NCBI GenBank assembly: GCA_016926235.1
Contig: JAFGOZ010000530.1
Coordinates: forward strand, 1 to 6,604
Length of the DNA stretch: 6,604 bases
Origin: Bacteroidales bacterium
Lineage (GTDB): Bacteria > Bacteroidota > Bacteroidia > Bacteroidales > UBA10428
Direction: 5' to 3'
Position numbers and translations under genes: made by a program. The notes beneath the pieces are model-generated. The model saw only the letters and a list, made by a program, of their open reading frames with translations, did not search any database and had not been told where the DNA came from. Each line of letters starts with the position of its first letter. The first letter of the stretch is position 1. Below are positions 1 through 6,368 of the stretch, piece by piece.

Positions 1-650
1 AAGACATCTTTGATATGGACATAAACAATTTTGTCCCTAACATGCTGATAAAACTCCCAGCTGATCCTGTCAAGATGAACTCTGTCACTTTTTCCGCATT
101 CTGCTGCCAACGCCAGCGGGTTTCCCGTATCAAAGACCAATTTTAACAGGGGAACATGTTTTAAGAGCTTCAGCGTATTTTGCCAGCTCATCCCGCCATA
201 AGTCATACAATTTTCATGAACCGGCAAAATTCCTTCTTCGGCAAACATTTGACATATGATGTTTAATCTTCGAAATATCTCTTCTTCTTGCTGATCTTCT
301 AAAATATTCCCTCTTTTGTCTCTAACCGGAGCATAGCTCATAATTCTTACCATACTGGTTTGTAATTTTTTCATTCTGGGTATAATTCGGCGCACTTCTA
401 TCAAATCATCTTCCAATGGGCTATACACTGTTTTCTTCCAATTGGCAATGGTTGAGGCAAGGCAATTCACTTTAATTTGAGCTTTTTGCAATTCCTGTTC
501 CATATATTCAAACTCATCTTCCCTAAGATTGGAAATAATATTACCATTGACTTCTCTTGCTTCAATATGCTCCCAACCCAATAATTTGGTCACTCTAATC
601 TGTCCGATAATGTCATCCGCTGCCTCATCAGTAAAACCAGTAAGATACAT
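1..650 (-). CDS. Sugar phosphate isomerase/epimerase family TIM-barrel protein (3' end outside window)
   Basis: I translated this frame by hand; it stays open from an ATG at 650 to the window edge, giving 216 residues of a family usually about 270-300 long. It resembles the xylose isomerase-like TIM-barrel (AP endonuclease family 2) proteins, which isomerise or epimerise sugars and cyclitol derivatives using a divalent metal. The N-terminus GFTDEAADD (residues 5-13) is typical. Later strands carry PVHENC (143-148), LVFDTGNP (171-178) and YVHIKDV (210-216), so E146, D174 and H212 are likely metal or substrate ligands by family analogy; the last expected Glu lies beyond the window. The start at 650 is chosen because AGAGGG lies 9 bases upstream. 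An in-frame ATG at 683 overlaps the previous stop codon (TAATG) and would add 11 residues, but it has no visible ribosome site. It is the last visible gene of the operon. Exact substrate unknown. Confidence 0.85.
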   Translation of the reverse strand, partial: MYLTGFTDEAADDIIGQIRVTKLLGWEHIEAREVNGNIISNLREDEFEYMEQELQKAQIKVNCLASTIANWKKTVYSPLEDDLIEVRRIIPRMKKLQTSMVRIMSYAPVRDKRGNILEDQQEEEIFRRLNIICQMFAEEGILPVHENCMTYGGMSWQNTLKLLKHVPLLKLVFDTGNPLALAAECGKSDRVHLDRISWEFYQHVRDKIVYVHIKDV

Positions 651-659
651 AAACCTATT

Positions 660-665
660 CCCTCT
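660..665 (-). promoter_or_regulatory. Ribosome binding site that favours the ATG at 650
   Basis: The minus strand reads AGAGGG, nine bases before the ATG at 650. It supports that start over the ATG at 683, which overlaps the stop of the upstream dehydrogenase. Confidence 0.6.
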
Positions 666-682
666 ACTTTTCTCTCCAGGCA

Positions 683-1738
683 TTAATACGAAATGGGCAA
701 TTGAACCGCTTTTTTCTCCCGGGCACTCTGATAGATTGCCAAAACAATTTCCACTGCCTTTCTCGCTTCATAGCCATCAATATACGGCTTTCGATCTTGA
801 CCAATAGCTTCGACCATATCTTCAAATTGAATTTTATGACCCTGGTAACTAATTGCTCCGGGGTCTGATACACCGCCTCCGGAAGTATTTTTTAAAGACA
901 TAAATTGCAGAATCATTTTTTTATCTTCTTCTTTCTCTTTTTTAAAATCCCATGTTTTTAGAGCTTCCTCTTCCATAATAATACTCCCGTCTGTTCCTGA
1001 AATCTCAATTCTTTTTAAAAATCCAGGATAAACAGAAGTTGAACCCTCTATTATGCCTAAGGCACCATTTTTAAACTTTAGAATAGCAACTGCATTATCT
1101 TCTACTTCAATTCTCTGATGTCCGATCGTGTCAATACAGGCAGAAATTTCTATTACATCTCCGGCAAAATAATGTAACAGATCGATGGCATGAATAGATT
1201 GATTCATCAGTGCACCGCCACCGTCCAGAAGTAATGTTCCATGCCATCCTCCGTCATCATAATAGTCTTGACTTCTTTGCCACTTTACATAGGCATCACA
1301 CAAAACCAGCTGTCCAAAACGACCCTGTTGGATAGCATTCTTAATGATTCTACTTAACGGGAAAAATCTGGATTGAAAGATTCCTGAACATTTCACCTTA
1401 TTTTTTTCACATACTCTAATGATTTCATCGCACCTTTGTAAAGTAATTTCCAGAGGTTTCTCAATGATAAGATGTTTACCGGCTTCGGAAGCCATCGTTG
1501 CCGGTTCTAAATGAGCACCGGAAGGAGTACAAATATTGACAATATCCAAGCCGGGATGAGACAAAAATTTTTCTAAAGAATCATAAGCCTGACAGTGATA
1601 TTTTTCTGCAAAGATACTTGCCTTCTTTTTATCTCTTGAGAAAGAGGCCACTAACTCTCCGTTTCTCATTTCTTTAATGGCCCGGGCATGAAAATCAGCG
1701 ATAAGACCCAAGCCTATAATCCCAAATCCATAACTCAT
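683..1738 (-). CDS. Gfo/Idh/MocA family NAD(P)-dependent oxidoreductase (second of two)
   Basis: Predicted cytosolic dehydrogenase of 351 residues, a normal length for the family, which oxidises or reduces sugar, sugar-acid or cyclitol hydroxyls with NAD(P). The N-terminal Rossmann fold shows GLGLIADFH (9-17), and the conserved EKP follows at 93-95, with K94 the usual catalytic lysine. The C-terminal domain has GGWHGT (163-168) and LDGGGALMNQSIHAIDLL (171-188). H183 matches the catalytic histidine; the Asp four residues before it in inositol dehydrogenase-type enzymes is Asn (N179), as I recall for MviM/WlbA-like members. A GTG at 1804 would add 22 residues, but these precede the Rossmann strand and do not look conserved. 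The ATG at 1738 has GGAG eight bases upstream, so I chose it. It lies 88 bases after the first dehydrogenase and just before the epimerase. Substrate not identifiable. Confidence 0.92.
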   Translation of the reverse strand: MSYGFGIIGLGLIADFHARAIKEMRNGELVASFSRDKKKASIFAEKYHCQAYDSLEKFLSHPGLDIVNICTPSGAHLEPATMASEAGKHLIIEKPLEITLQRCDEIIRVCEKNKVKCSGIFQSRFFPLSRIIKNAIQQGRFGQLVLCDAYVKWQRSQDYYDDGGWHGTLLLDGGGALMNQSIHAIDLLHYFAGDVIEISACIDTIGHQRIEVEDNAVAILKFKNGALGIIEGSTSVYPGFLKRIEISGTDGSIIMEEEALKTWDFKKEKEEDKKMILQFMSLKNTSGGGVSDPGAISYQGHKIQFEDMVEAIGQDRKPYIDGYEARKAVEIVLAIYQSAREKKAVQLPISY

Positions 1739-1746
1739 TAATAATA

Positions 1747-1752
1747 CTCCAA
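1747..1752 (-). promoter_or_regulatory. Ribosome binding site that sets the second dehydrogenase start
   Basis: The minus strand reads TTGGAG, with GGAG ending eight bases before the ATG at 1738. It supports the 351-residue form over a 373-residue form from GTG 1804. Confidence 0.6.
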
Positions 1753-1760
1753 CAAAATAT

Positions 1761-1783
1761 TCAAAGGGAATGCTTTCCCTTGA
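1761..1783 (-). other. Intergenic stem-loop between the two dehydrogenase genes
   Basis: AAGGGAA and TTCCCTT form a 7-bp perfect stem around a four-base loop (AGCA on the transcribed strand). The stem extends by TC/GA pairs if one T is bulged. In the transcript the U-rich run lies before the stem, not after it, so this is not a standard intrinsic terminator. It could affect mRNA stability or processing between the two cistrons, or be chance. Confidence 0.35.
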
Positions 1784-1826
1784 AAAAAACCCATCATTCT
1801 CCACGATTATACTAAGATTAACGCCT

Positions 1827-3011
1827 TTATTCTAAGGGTACCTCTACCTCTTCCCCTTTTCTTTCGGCTGACAGGTAAGCAGAATAAAGAACAGCCACCG
1901 TATCAAATCCCAATCTTGAGTCAGACTGTGGCTTTTCACCGGTCAAATAACATTGAACAAATTCACTCAACTCTTGAGGGTAACCAAACATCCAATCTTC
2001 ATCGGGCGAAGGAAAACTCCACCCCTGTTTGGTTTCAATCTTTTCAACAATATAGACATTTTTTAATTGCTCTTCTTTAGGATTAAATAATTGAATCAAA
2101 TCTGAACGTCCCAGATTACAGCGAATACGATGGTTATTGGCAAAAACCTCCAGATAATTATTAGTCCCACCCATTACCACCTCGCTGGCAAAAATATCTG
2201 CCACCATTCCGTCTTCAAACATGACATGTAATTGGGCATAATCTTCCACATCATGGTAATCAGTTCTTAAATATCCTGCGTCTATATAATGGGGCGAACG
2301 CGTCAATTCATGAACCCGGCAACTAACCTTCTTTACTCTGATAGGTTTGCCATTTCTAACAACACCTTCAACATTTTTAAGATATAGAATTGTTGAGAGG
2401 GGATGACATCCCTTGCCAACTAAGGCACCGCCTCCGGATTGATGCCATGTCCCATAAGCATTGGAATGAGAACCGCTGTGGGACTCTTCTCCCAAACACC
2501 GCAATATCTGGCCTTTTGTTTCCTTTAAAATTTCTACTTCCTTTTGCACAGAGGGCGAATAAATCCAATCCTCAGCATAAAAGATGATTCCCTTGCTTTT
2601 CTCTTCAGCTCTTAACATTCTTCTGGCACTGGCCAGAGATTCTTTCAGCATGATCTCTTTGGGAAACCGATTGCCTAAAAATTTTTCCTTATCCTCCGGG
2701 CCATAATAACCAGTAAAAGGCTTCTCAAGAATAACATAACGATTAGCAGCTAAAGCCTGGATGGTATACTTTTCATGAACAAAACCGGGAACACAAAGGT
2801 CAACAATATCAACACTTTCAATTAATTCTTCGATAGATAAAGCAGGCTTAATTCTCCGTAAATCAGCAAACTGCCGACATCGTTCTGTATTGCTTGAGTA
2901 AACGGATACTATCTCGACATAACTCCCAGGAATTTTAGAATAGGCATGGAAATGAAATTTTGCCGCAAAACCTGACCCGACAATTCCAATTTTAACTTTT
3001 TTATTTTCCAC
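1827..3011 (-). CDS. Gfo/Idh/MocA family NAD(P)-dependent oxidoreductase (first of two)
   Basis: Predicted cytosolic dehydrogenase of 394 residues, somewhat long for the family. The Rossmann fold begins with GIVGSGFAAKFH (9-20), and EKPF lies at 96-99 with K97 the likely catalytic lysine. About 20 extra residues (roughly 100-125, containing GYYGPEDKEKFLGNRFPKE) follow this motif. AEDWIYSPSVQK (146-157) and SGGGALVGKGCHPLS (192-206) belong to the C-terminal substrate domain. H203 fits the catalytic histidine; the Asp expected four residues earlier is Gly199, followed by Lys200, so this is not a standard inositol dehydrogenase. It starts with GTG at 3011, behind an almost ideal AAGGAGGAG. It is clearly divergent from the second dehydrogenase, so it is not a recent duplicate. 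It follows tctA after 96 bases, so it may share that transcript. Substrate unknown. Confidence 0.92.
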   Translation of the reverse strand: MENKKVKIGIVGSGFAAKFHFHAYSKIPGSYVEIVSVYSSNTERCRQFADLRRIKPALSIEELIESVDIVDLCVPGFVHEKYTIQALAANRYVILEKPFTGYYGPEDKEKFLGNRFPKEIMLKESLASARRMLRAEEKSKGIIFYAEDWIYSPSVQKEVEILKETKGQILRCLGEESHSGSHSNAYGTWHQSGGGALVGKGCHPLSTILYLKNVEGVVRNGKPIRVKKVSCRVHELTRSPHYIDAGYLRTDYHDVEDYAQLHVMFEDGMVADIFASEVVMGGTNNYLEVFANNHRIRCNLGRSDLIQLFNPKEEQLKNVYIVEKIETKQGWSFPSPDEDWMFGYPQELSEFVQCYLTGEKPQSDSRLGFDTVAVLYSAYLSAERKGEEVEVPLE

Positions 3012-3017
3012 TATAAT

Positions 3018-3026
3018 CTCCTCCTT
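3018..3026 (-). promoter_or_regulatory. Strong ribosome binding site for the GTG-started dehydrogenase
   Basis: The minus strand reads AAGGAGGAG; the AAGGAGG core ends eight bases before GTG 3011. This near-perfect match confirms the GTG start. Confidence 0.8.
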
Positions 3027-3107
3027 AAAGAAGCGGTTTTGATATGTAAAATCAACAAATCAATATTTTCAGGGGATTGTAATTCTCGGAATCCGCCATG
3101 TTTTGTA

Positions 3108-4616
3108 CTATTTTCCTATCTTATTTGTTAAGGATTTCCAGAATATTTGAAACCATTTCATCTTACTGATAATAGTAAATACAATCAGTAAAACAAGAAA
3201 TAATGAAATTGGTCTGGTAAAAAACAGCCCAATATTACCATTAGTCAATACCAGGCTTCTTCTTAAATTACTATCCAGTAAATCACCCAAAATAATGCCC
3301 AGCACAAAAGGTGCCACCGGATAATCCATTTCCTTCATCCCATATCCGATCAAACCAAAGACCGCCATAACCAGGATATCAAACATTTTTGCTGATAAGG
3401 CATACGAACCGATAACACATAGAGCAAAAATTATAGGCATAAGTCTTTGTTTAGGTATCAACAATATCTTCACAAATACTCTGGTAAAGGAAAGACCTAA
3501 AACAAACATGGCACAAGTTGCCAATAATGTCATTGCTACAACTTGATATACAAAACTAGGATTTTCTATCATGAGCAAAGGACCAGGGCGTATTCCATGT
3601 ATTAACATAGCACCTAAAAGAACAGCCGCCGGTGCTGAGCCCGGTACAGCAAGTGATAATACCGGAATAATTGCCCCTGCTACAGCTGCATTATTACCTG
3701 TTTCTGCAGCTATTAAACCTTCAATACTTCCTTTGCCATATTTTTCCGGTTCTTTACTTGCCCTTTTGGCAAAATCATAGGAAACCCAGGCTCCAATATC
3801 CTCTCCTACGCCGGGAAGAGCTCCAATAATCGTTCCTATAAAACCCGATCTAAGAATAGTCTGCCAATAACGTTTAATATCGCTAAACCTTGGTAATACC
3901 CTTTCAATCTTATTGCTGATCACCTTAATAGCCGGCTGTTTCATAACCATTAAGACTTCTGAAAAACCAAAAACACCAATCATAGCAGGTAATAATTCAA
4001 TCCCCCCTGCTAACTCAACATTTCCAAATGAAAATCGGCGATAAGCATGCATTGATTCCATCCCGATAGTGGCTACAAAAAGCCCTAAAAACCCTGAAAT
4101 CCATCCTTTAATAGGGTCTTTAGGTGCAGTTAAACTACCGCTAATAATAATTCCAAAAACGGCTAGCCAAAAATATTCGAAAGAATGAAATTTCAATGCT
4201 GCATTACCAATGATAGGCGTAAAAATAGCTAACATTAAAATACCAAAAAGGGATCCTAAAAAAGAACCGGTGGTAGCTATACCCATTGCATAACCGGCTC
4301 TTCCTTGTTTAGCAAGAGGGTTTCCGTCAACGGTTGTTGCCGCATTCGCCGGAGTTCCCGGAATATTAATGAGTATAGCTGTACGACTCCCTCCAAAGAT
4401 AGCTCCAACATACATACATATTAAAATGAGAACAGCATGTTCACTTTCAAATTGATAGGTCAGAGTAGTCATTAAGGCAACTCCCATGGTTGCAGTTAAA
4501 CCGGGGAGCATTCCCACCACAATTCCCACCTGAGTGCTCCATAAAACATCGAATAACAATCTTGGTGTCATAAATTGACTTAATGCTTCAGCTAATAGCA
4601 AAACTCCATTTAACAC
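3108..4616 (-). CDS. tctA: Tripartite tricarboxylate transporter, large permease subunit TctA
   Basis: Large integral membrane subunit of a TTT secondary transporter, which moves solute delivered by the TctC binding protein using an ion gradient. At 502 residues it has the normal family length and about a dozen hydrophobic segments. Diagnostic motifs are present in both halves: GMLPGLTATMGVA (35-47) and its inverted-repeat counterpart GALPGVGEDIGAWVSY (265-280). NIPGTPANAATTVDG (84-98), ETGNNA (305-310) and AVPGSAPAAVLLGA (333-346) are also visible. The start is a GTG at 4616 with AGGAG nine bases upstream; the ATG at 4624 is out of frame and stops quickly. It follows tctB after 25 bases, so the two are surely co-transcribed. 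The family name reflects citrate transport, but members carry many carboxylates, and the neighbouring sugar enzymes suggest a sugar-acid-like substrate here. Confidence 0.96.
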   Translation of the reverse strand: MLNGVLLLAEALSQFMTPRLLFDVLWSTQVGIVVGMLPGLTATMGVALMTTLTYQFESEHAVLILICMYVGAIFGGSRTAILINIPGTPANAATTVDGNPLAKQGRAGYAMGIATTGSFLGSLFGILMLAIFTPIIGNAALKFHSFEYFWLAVFGIIISGSLTAPKDPIKGWISGFLGLFVATIGMESMHAYRRFSFGNVELAGGIELLPAMIGVFGFSEVLMVMKQPAIKVISNKIERVLPRFSDIKRYWQTILRSGFIGTIIGALPGVGEDIGAWVSYDFAKRASKEPEKYGKGSIEGLIAAETGNNAAVAGAIIPVLSLAVPGSAPAAVLLGAMLIHGIRPGPLLMIENPSFVYQVVAMTLLATCAMFVLGLSFTRVFVKILLIPKQRLMPIIFALCVIGSYALSAKMFDILVMAVFGLIGYGMKEMDYPVAPFVLGIILGDLLDSNLRRSLVLTNGNIGLFFTRPISLFLVLLIVFTIISKMKWFQIFWKSLTNKIGK

Positions 4617-4625
4617 TTACTCATA

Positions 4626-4630
4626 CTCCT
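4626..4630 (-). promoter_or_regulatory. Ribosome binding site for tctA (GTG start)
   Basis: AGGAG on the minus strand, nine bases before GTG 4616, inside the 25-base gap after the tctB stop. It supports the GTG as the real start. Confidence 0.6.
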
Positions 4631-4641
4631 ATTCCTAATGA

Positions 4642-5139
4642 TTAAGGTAAATTGACTAAAAAAAGATATCGAAAAACTAGCGTAATAACAGTAGAAATAA
4701 AAATACCTATAAAAAGCGCATTTATAATTGCCTTTTTATTATCAATTGATTTTTTGAAAAACTTAATCTCAAAAGACATTATAAAAAAAGTGATAAACAA
4801 AAAGGTTAACAAAAAATAATTCATCTTCCCTAATAAAATAACATATAAAATAGACCAGAATAATGTTATGATTAACCTTTGTATCGAAGCATTACGAAAA
4901 AATATAACAATATCTTTTATGGAAAATTTGATTGTAAAACCTTTATGTAATATTGATCGAATTAAAAGAATGAAACCAAAGATACCGATAATCACACCAA
5001 GCATACTCGGAACAATACCCGGAGCGGACAGGGGATGTGCTCCAACATCAACAAAAGTTGGCATTTGGAAAGACACCAAAATAATGCTAATCGCTAAAAC
5101 AATTAAAAATAGGGAAGTTACAAAATCAGCCTTGTTCAT
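4642..5139 (-). CDS. tctB: Tripartite tricarboxylate transporter, small membrane subunit TctB
   Basis: Small membrane subunit of the TTT system, 165 residues, normal for the poorly conserved TctB family. Hydrophobic segments lie at about 8-25, 43-62, 88-118 (probably one or two spans) and 138-162, giving four or so helices. The stretch GAHPLSAPGIVPSMLGVI (33-50) is the recognisable TctB signature, in which APG is followed by a proline and a glycine-rich helix. The ATG at 5139 is preceded by AAAGG five bases upstream and by a GAGGGA slightly further away. Its position between tctC and tctA supports the call as much as its sequence does. The gene is visibly AT-richer than its neighbours, as expected for a protein rich in Ile, Phe and Lys. 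Confidence 0.9.
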   Translation of the reverse strand: MNKADFVTSLFLIVLAISIILVSFQMPTFVDVGAHPLSAPGIVPSMLGVIIGIFGFILLIRSILHKGFTIKFSIKDIVIFFRNASIQRLIITLFWSILYVILLGKMNYFLLTFLFITFFIMSFEIKFFKKSIDNKKAIINALFIGIFISTVITLVFRYLFLVNLP

Positions 5140-5195
5140 ATTTTCCTTTTTCCCTCAAAAATAAATCATTGCAGTCATCTGGAAAAGTTATAAAG

Positions 5196-5229
5196 ACCGG
5201 GAGAATATCAAATAGGATATTCTCCCGGT
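5196..5229 (-). terminator. Perfect 14-bp hairpin between tctC and tctB (likely attenuating terminator or 3' stabiliser)
   Basis: ACCGGGAGAATATC at 5196-5209 is an exact inverted repeat of GATATTCTCCCGGT at 5216-5229, with a six-base loop. It starts 21 bases after the tctC stop and ends 56 bases before tctB. On the transcribed minus strand the stem is followed by CUUUAUAACUUUU, which is a broken and weak U tract. Partial termination is therefore more likely than complete termination. Such a hairpin after a binding-protein gene usually lets that protein be made in excess over the membrane subunits. Confidence 0.75.
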
Positions 5230-5250
5230 TTAATTCATATAGTTCGAGTA

Positions 5251-6261
5251 CTACGAGCGAGGAATGCCAATTTCAAAAGGTGATATTTCTGCTTTCCCGG
5301 CATCATAATATAACCAGGCACTATTTTGGATAAGAGGGAATGATTTAACCAAAGCTTCAGTTCCCCAATAAGGAGTAAATACAGCACCACTATCTCGTGC
5401 ATAGTTCTTAACTGCTTCTGATTCTTTGATTTTTTCTTCCCAAATTCTATTCATGGTATAAATCACTTCTTCGGGTACACCCTTAGGAATGAAAATACCA
5501 AAGTATAATGGAGCTGAAACAAATTCGGGAATCCATCTGATAACAGAAGGGATCTCACCGTAACCCTCTAAGTCAAGAGCTTTGCTGTCTAAAACTGCTA
5601 AAGGACGTAATTTACCAGCCTTAATCATATCAACCTGCTCACAAGCCAATTGAGGTACTACCTCGGTTTCTCCTCGGACAGTAGCAATGACCGCAGGATT
5701 TCCTCCCTCATAAGTAAGATGTTTGTATTCAATACCTGTGTGCTTACGAATCAACTCCATTCCTGTATGGCCAGCTGAAGTTTCACCAGCTGTTGCAACC
5801 GGAATTTCGCCTGGCTTATCCTTAAAGGCTTGCAGTAAATCAGCAAATGTCTGATAAGGAGTATCAGGATTTACTGAAACGACATCCACGTTGGCAATAC
5901 CTAGATAAAGGTGCCAATCTTCTATTATCGTATCCAGAAAACCTTTTATCGCATAGGTGCCCAAGTCTCCAACCATCCCGGATGTCCAAGTATAACCATC
6001 CTTATTAGCATCTTTTGCAGTTTTCGTTCCTACCGAACCTGAACCACCTGGCTGATTTACAATGACAATCTTTTGTCCTAATTCTGGCTCAAGTTCTGCG
6101 GCTAACACACGTGTAATCTGATCAGTAGATCCCCCTGCTCCCCAGGGTACAATAATTGTAATCGGTTTCGTCGGTTTCCATTGATCTTGAGCATAGCTAA
6201 AGGAAGTATAAGATAGTAATATCAATAAGCAAAAAATGAGAAATAATCCTTTTTTAACCAT
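5251..6261 (-). CDS. tctC: Tripartite tricarboxylate transporter solute-binding protein TctC (Bug family)
   Basis: Extracytoplasmic receptor that captures the solute and hands it to TctAB. At 336 residues it is slightly longer than typical Bug proteins (about 320). Residues 1-24 form a signal peptide: a Lys pair at 3-4, a hydrophobic core from 5-16, and a likely signal peptidase I site after S22-Y23-A24. There is no lipobox cysteine at the cleavage site. The mature protein opens with KPITIIVPWGAGGSTDQITR (32-51), the standard first-strand and ligand-loop motif. LGQKIVIVNQPGGSGSVGT and DGYTW follow, as in other Bug proteins. The ATG at 6261 has a perfect AGGAGG eight bases upstream. It is the first gene of the operon, directly behind the end of an IS30-type element. 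The ligand is not predictable; Bug proteins bind diverse carboxylates and some uncharged compounds. Confidence 0.96.
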   Translation of the reverse strand: MVKKGLFLIFCLLILLSYTSFSYAQDQWKPTKPITIIVPWGAGGSTDQITRVLAAELEPELGQKIVIVNQPGGSGSVGTKTAKDANKDGYTWTSGMVGDLGTYAIKGFLDTIIEDWHLYLGIANVDVVSVNPDTPYQTFADLLQAFKDKPGEIPVATAGETSAGHTGMELIRKHTGIEYKHLTYEGGNPAVIATVRGETEVVPQLACEQVDMIKAGKLRPLAVLDSKALDLEGYGEIPSVIRWIPEFVSAPLYFGIFIPKGVPEEVIYTMNRIWEEKIKESEAVKNYARDSGAVFTPYWGTEALVKSFPLIQNSAWLYYDAGKAEISPFEIGIPRS

Positions 6262-6269
6262 TTCAAATT

Positions 6270-6275
6270 CCTCCT
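6270..6275 (-). promoter_or_regulatory. Ribosome binding site for tctC
   Basis: AGGAGG on the minus strand, eight bases before ATG 6261. It is one of the best sites in the window and fits high expression of a binding protein. Confidence 0.75.
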
Positions 6276-6321
6276 AAAGTAAATATTTTTTAAAATCAAA
6301 CAAAAAAATAAATAGTGAAAT

Positions 6322-6331
6322 TCACCTCCTT
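6322..6331 (-). other. Orphan Shine-Dalgarno sequence in the tctC leader
   Basis: The minus strand reads AAGGAGGTGA, a full match to the anti-Shine-Dalgarno end of 16S rRNA. No ATG, GTG or TTG lies at a usable distance after it; the next TTG is roughly 20 bases away. It sits between AATAAATA and TATTTATT arms that could form a weak AT stem. It may be a remnant of an earlier gene start, a ribosome standby site, or chance. Confidence 0.4.
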
Positions 6332-6339
6332 TTTTATTT

Positions 6340-6368
6340 ATTACATTCAACCGTGAAGTGCAACGCAA
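6340..6368 (-). promoter_or_regulatory. Candidate promoter for the tct operon at the IS30 end (weak)
   Basis: On the minus strand TTGCGT (6368-6363), a 17-base spacer and TGTAAT (6345-6340) make a possible sigma-70-type promoter. The -10 matches five of six consensus bases and the -35 only three. The -35 lies in transposase coding sequence and the -10 at or near the element end, so the insertion may supply part of the promoter. The alternative is read-through from farther upstream. Confidence 0.25.
6341..6366 (-). mobile_element. Probable terminal end (inverted repeat region) of the IS30-type element
   Basis: IS30-type elements often end within or just after the last codons of the transposase, commonly with a TTGCACTT-like sequence in the terminal repeat. 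Here the minus strand reads GTTGCACTTCACGGTTGAATG across the stop codon. The other end lies outside the window, so the exact boundary and target duplication cannot be set. Confidence 0.4.

Noticed and set aside
529..807. Plus-strand reading frame of 92 codons
   Set aside because: It is antisense to the epimerase and second dehydrogenase, both with clear family motifs; it has no recognisable domain.
664..873. Minus-strand 69-codon frame
   Set aside because: It lies inside the 3' part of the second dehydrogenase in another frame, with low-complexity Lys/Arg-rich translation.
1739..1804. N-terminal extension of the second dehydrogenase from GTG 1804
   Set aside because: The 22 extra residues precede the Rossmann strand without conserved features, the Shine-Dalgarno would be too close to the GTG, and the ATG at 1738 has a well-spaced GGAG.
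2377..2587. Overlapping short frames on both strands (63 and 65 codons)
   Set aside because: Both are shadows of the first dehydrogenase and show no domain or ribosome site.
3571..3780. Plus-strand 69-codon frame
   Set aside because: Antisense to the conserved second half of TctA; composition reflects the permease codons.
4868..5164. Plus-strand 98-codon frame
   Set aside because: Antisense to TctB and its leader; TctB has the family signature and operon position.
5196..5229. Hairpin as a strong bidirectional terminator between convergent genes
   Set aside because: Genes on both sides are on the same strand and neither flank has an uninterrupted T run, so a leaky or stabilising role fits better.
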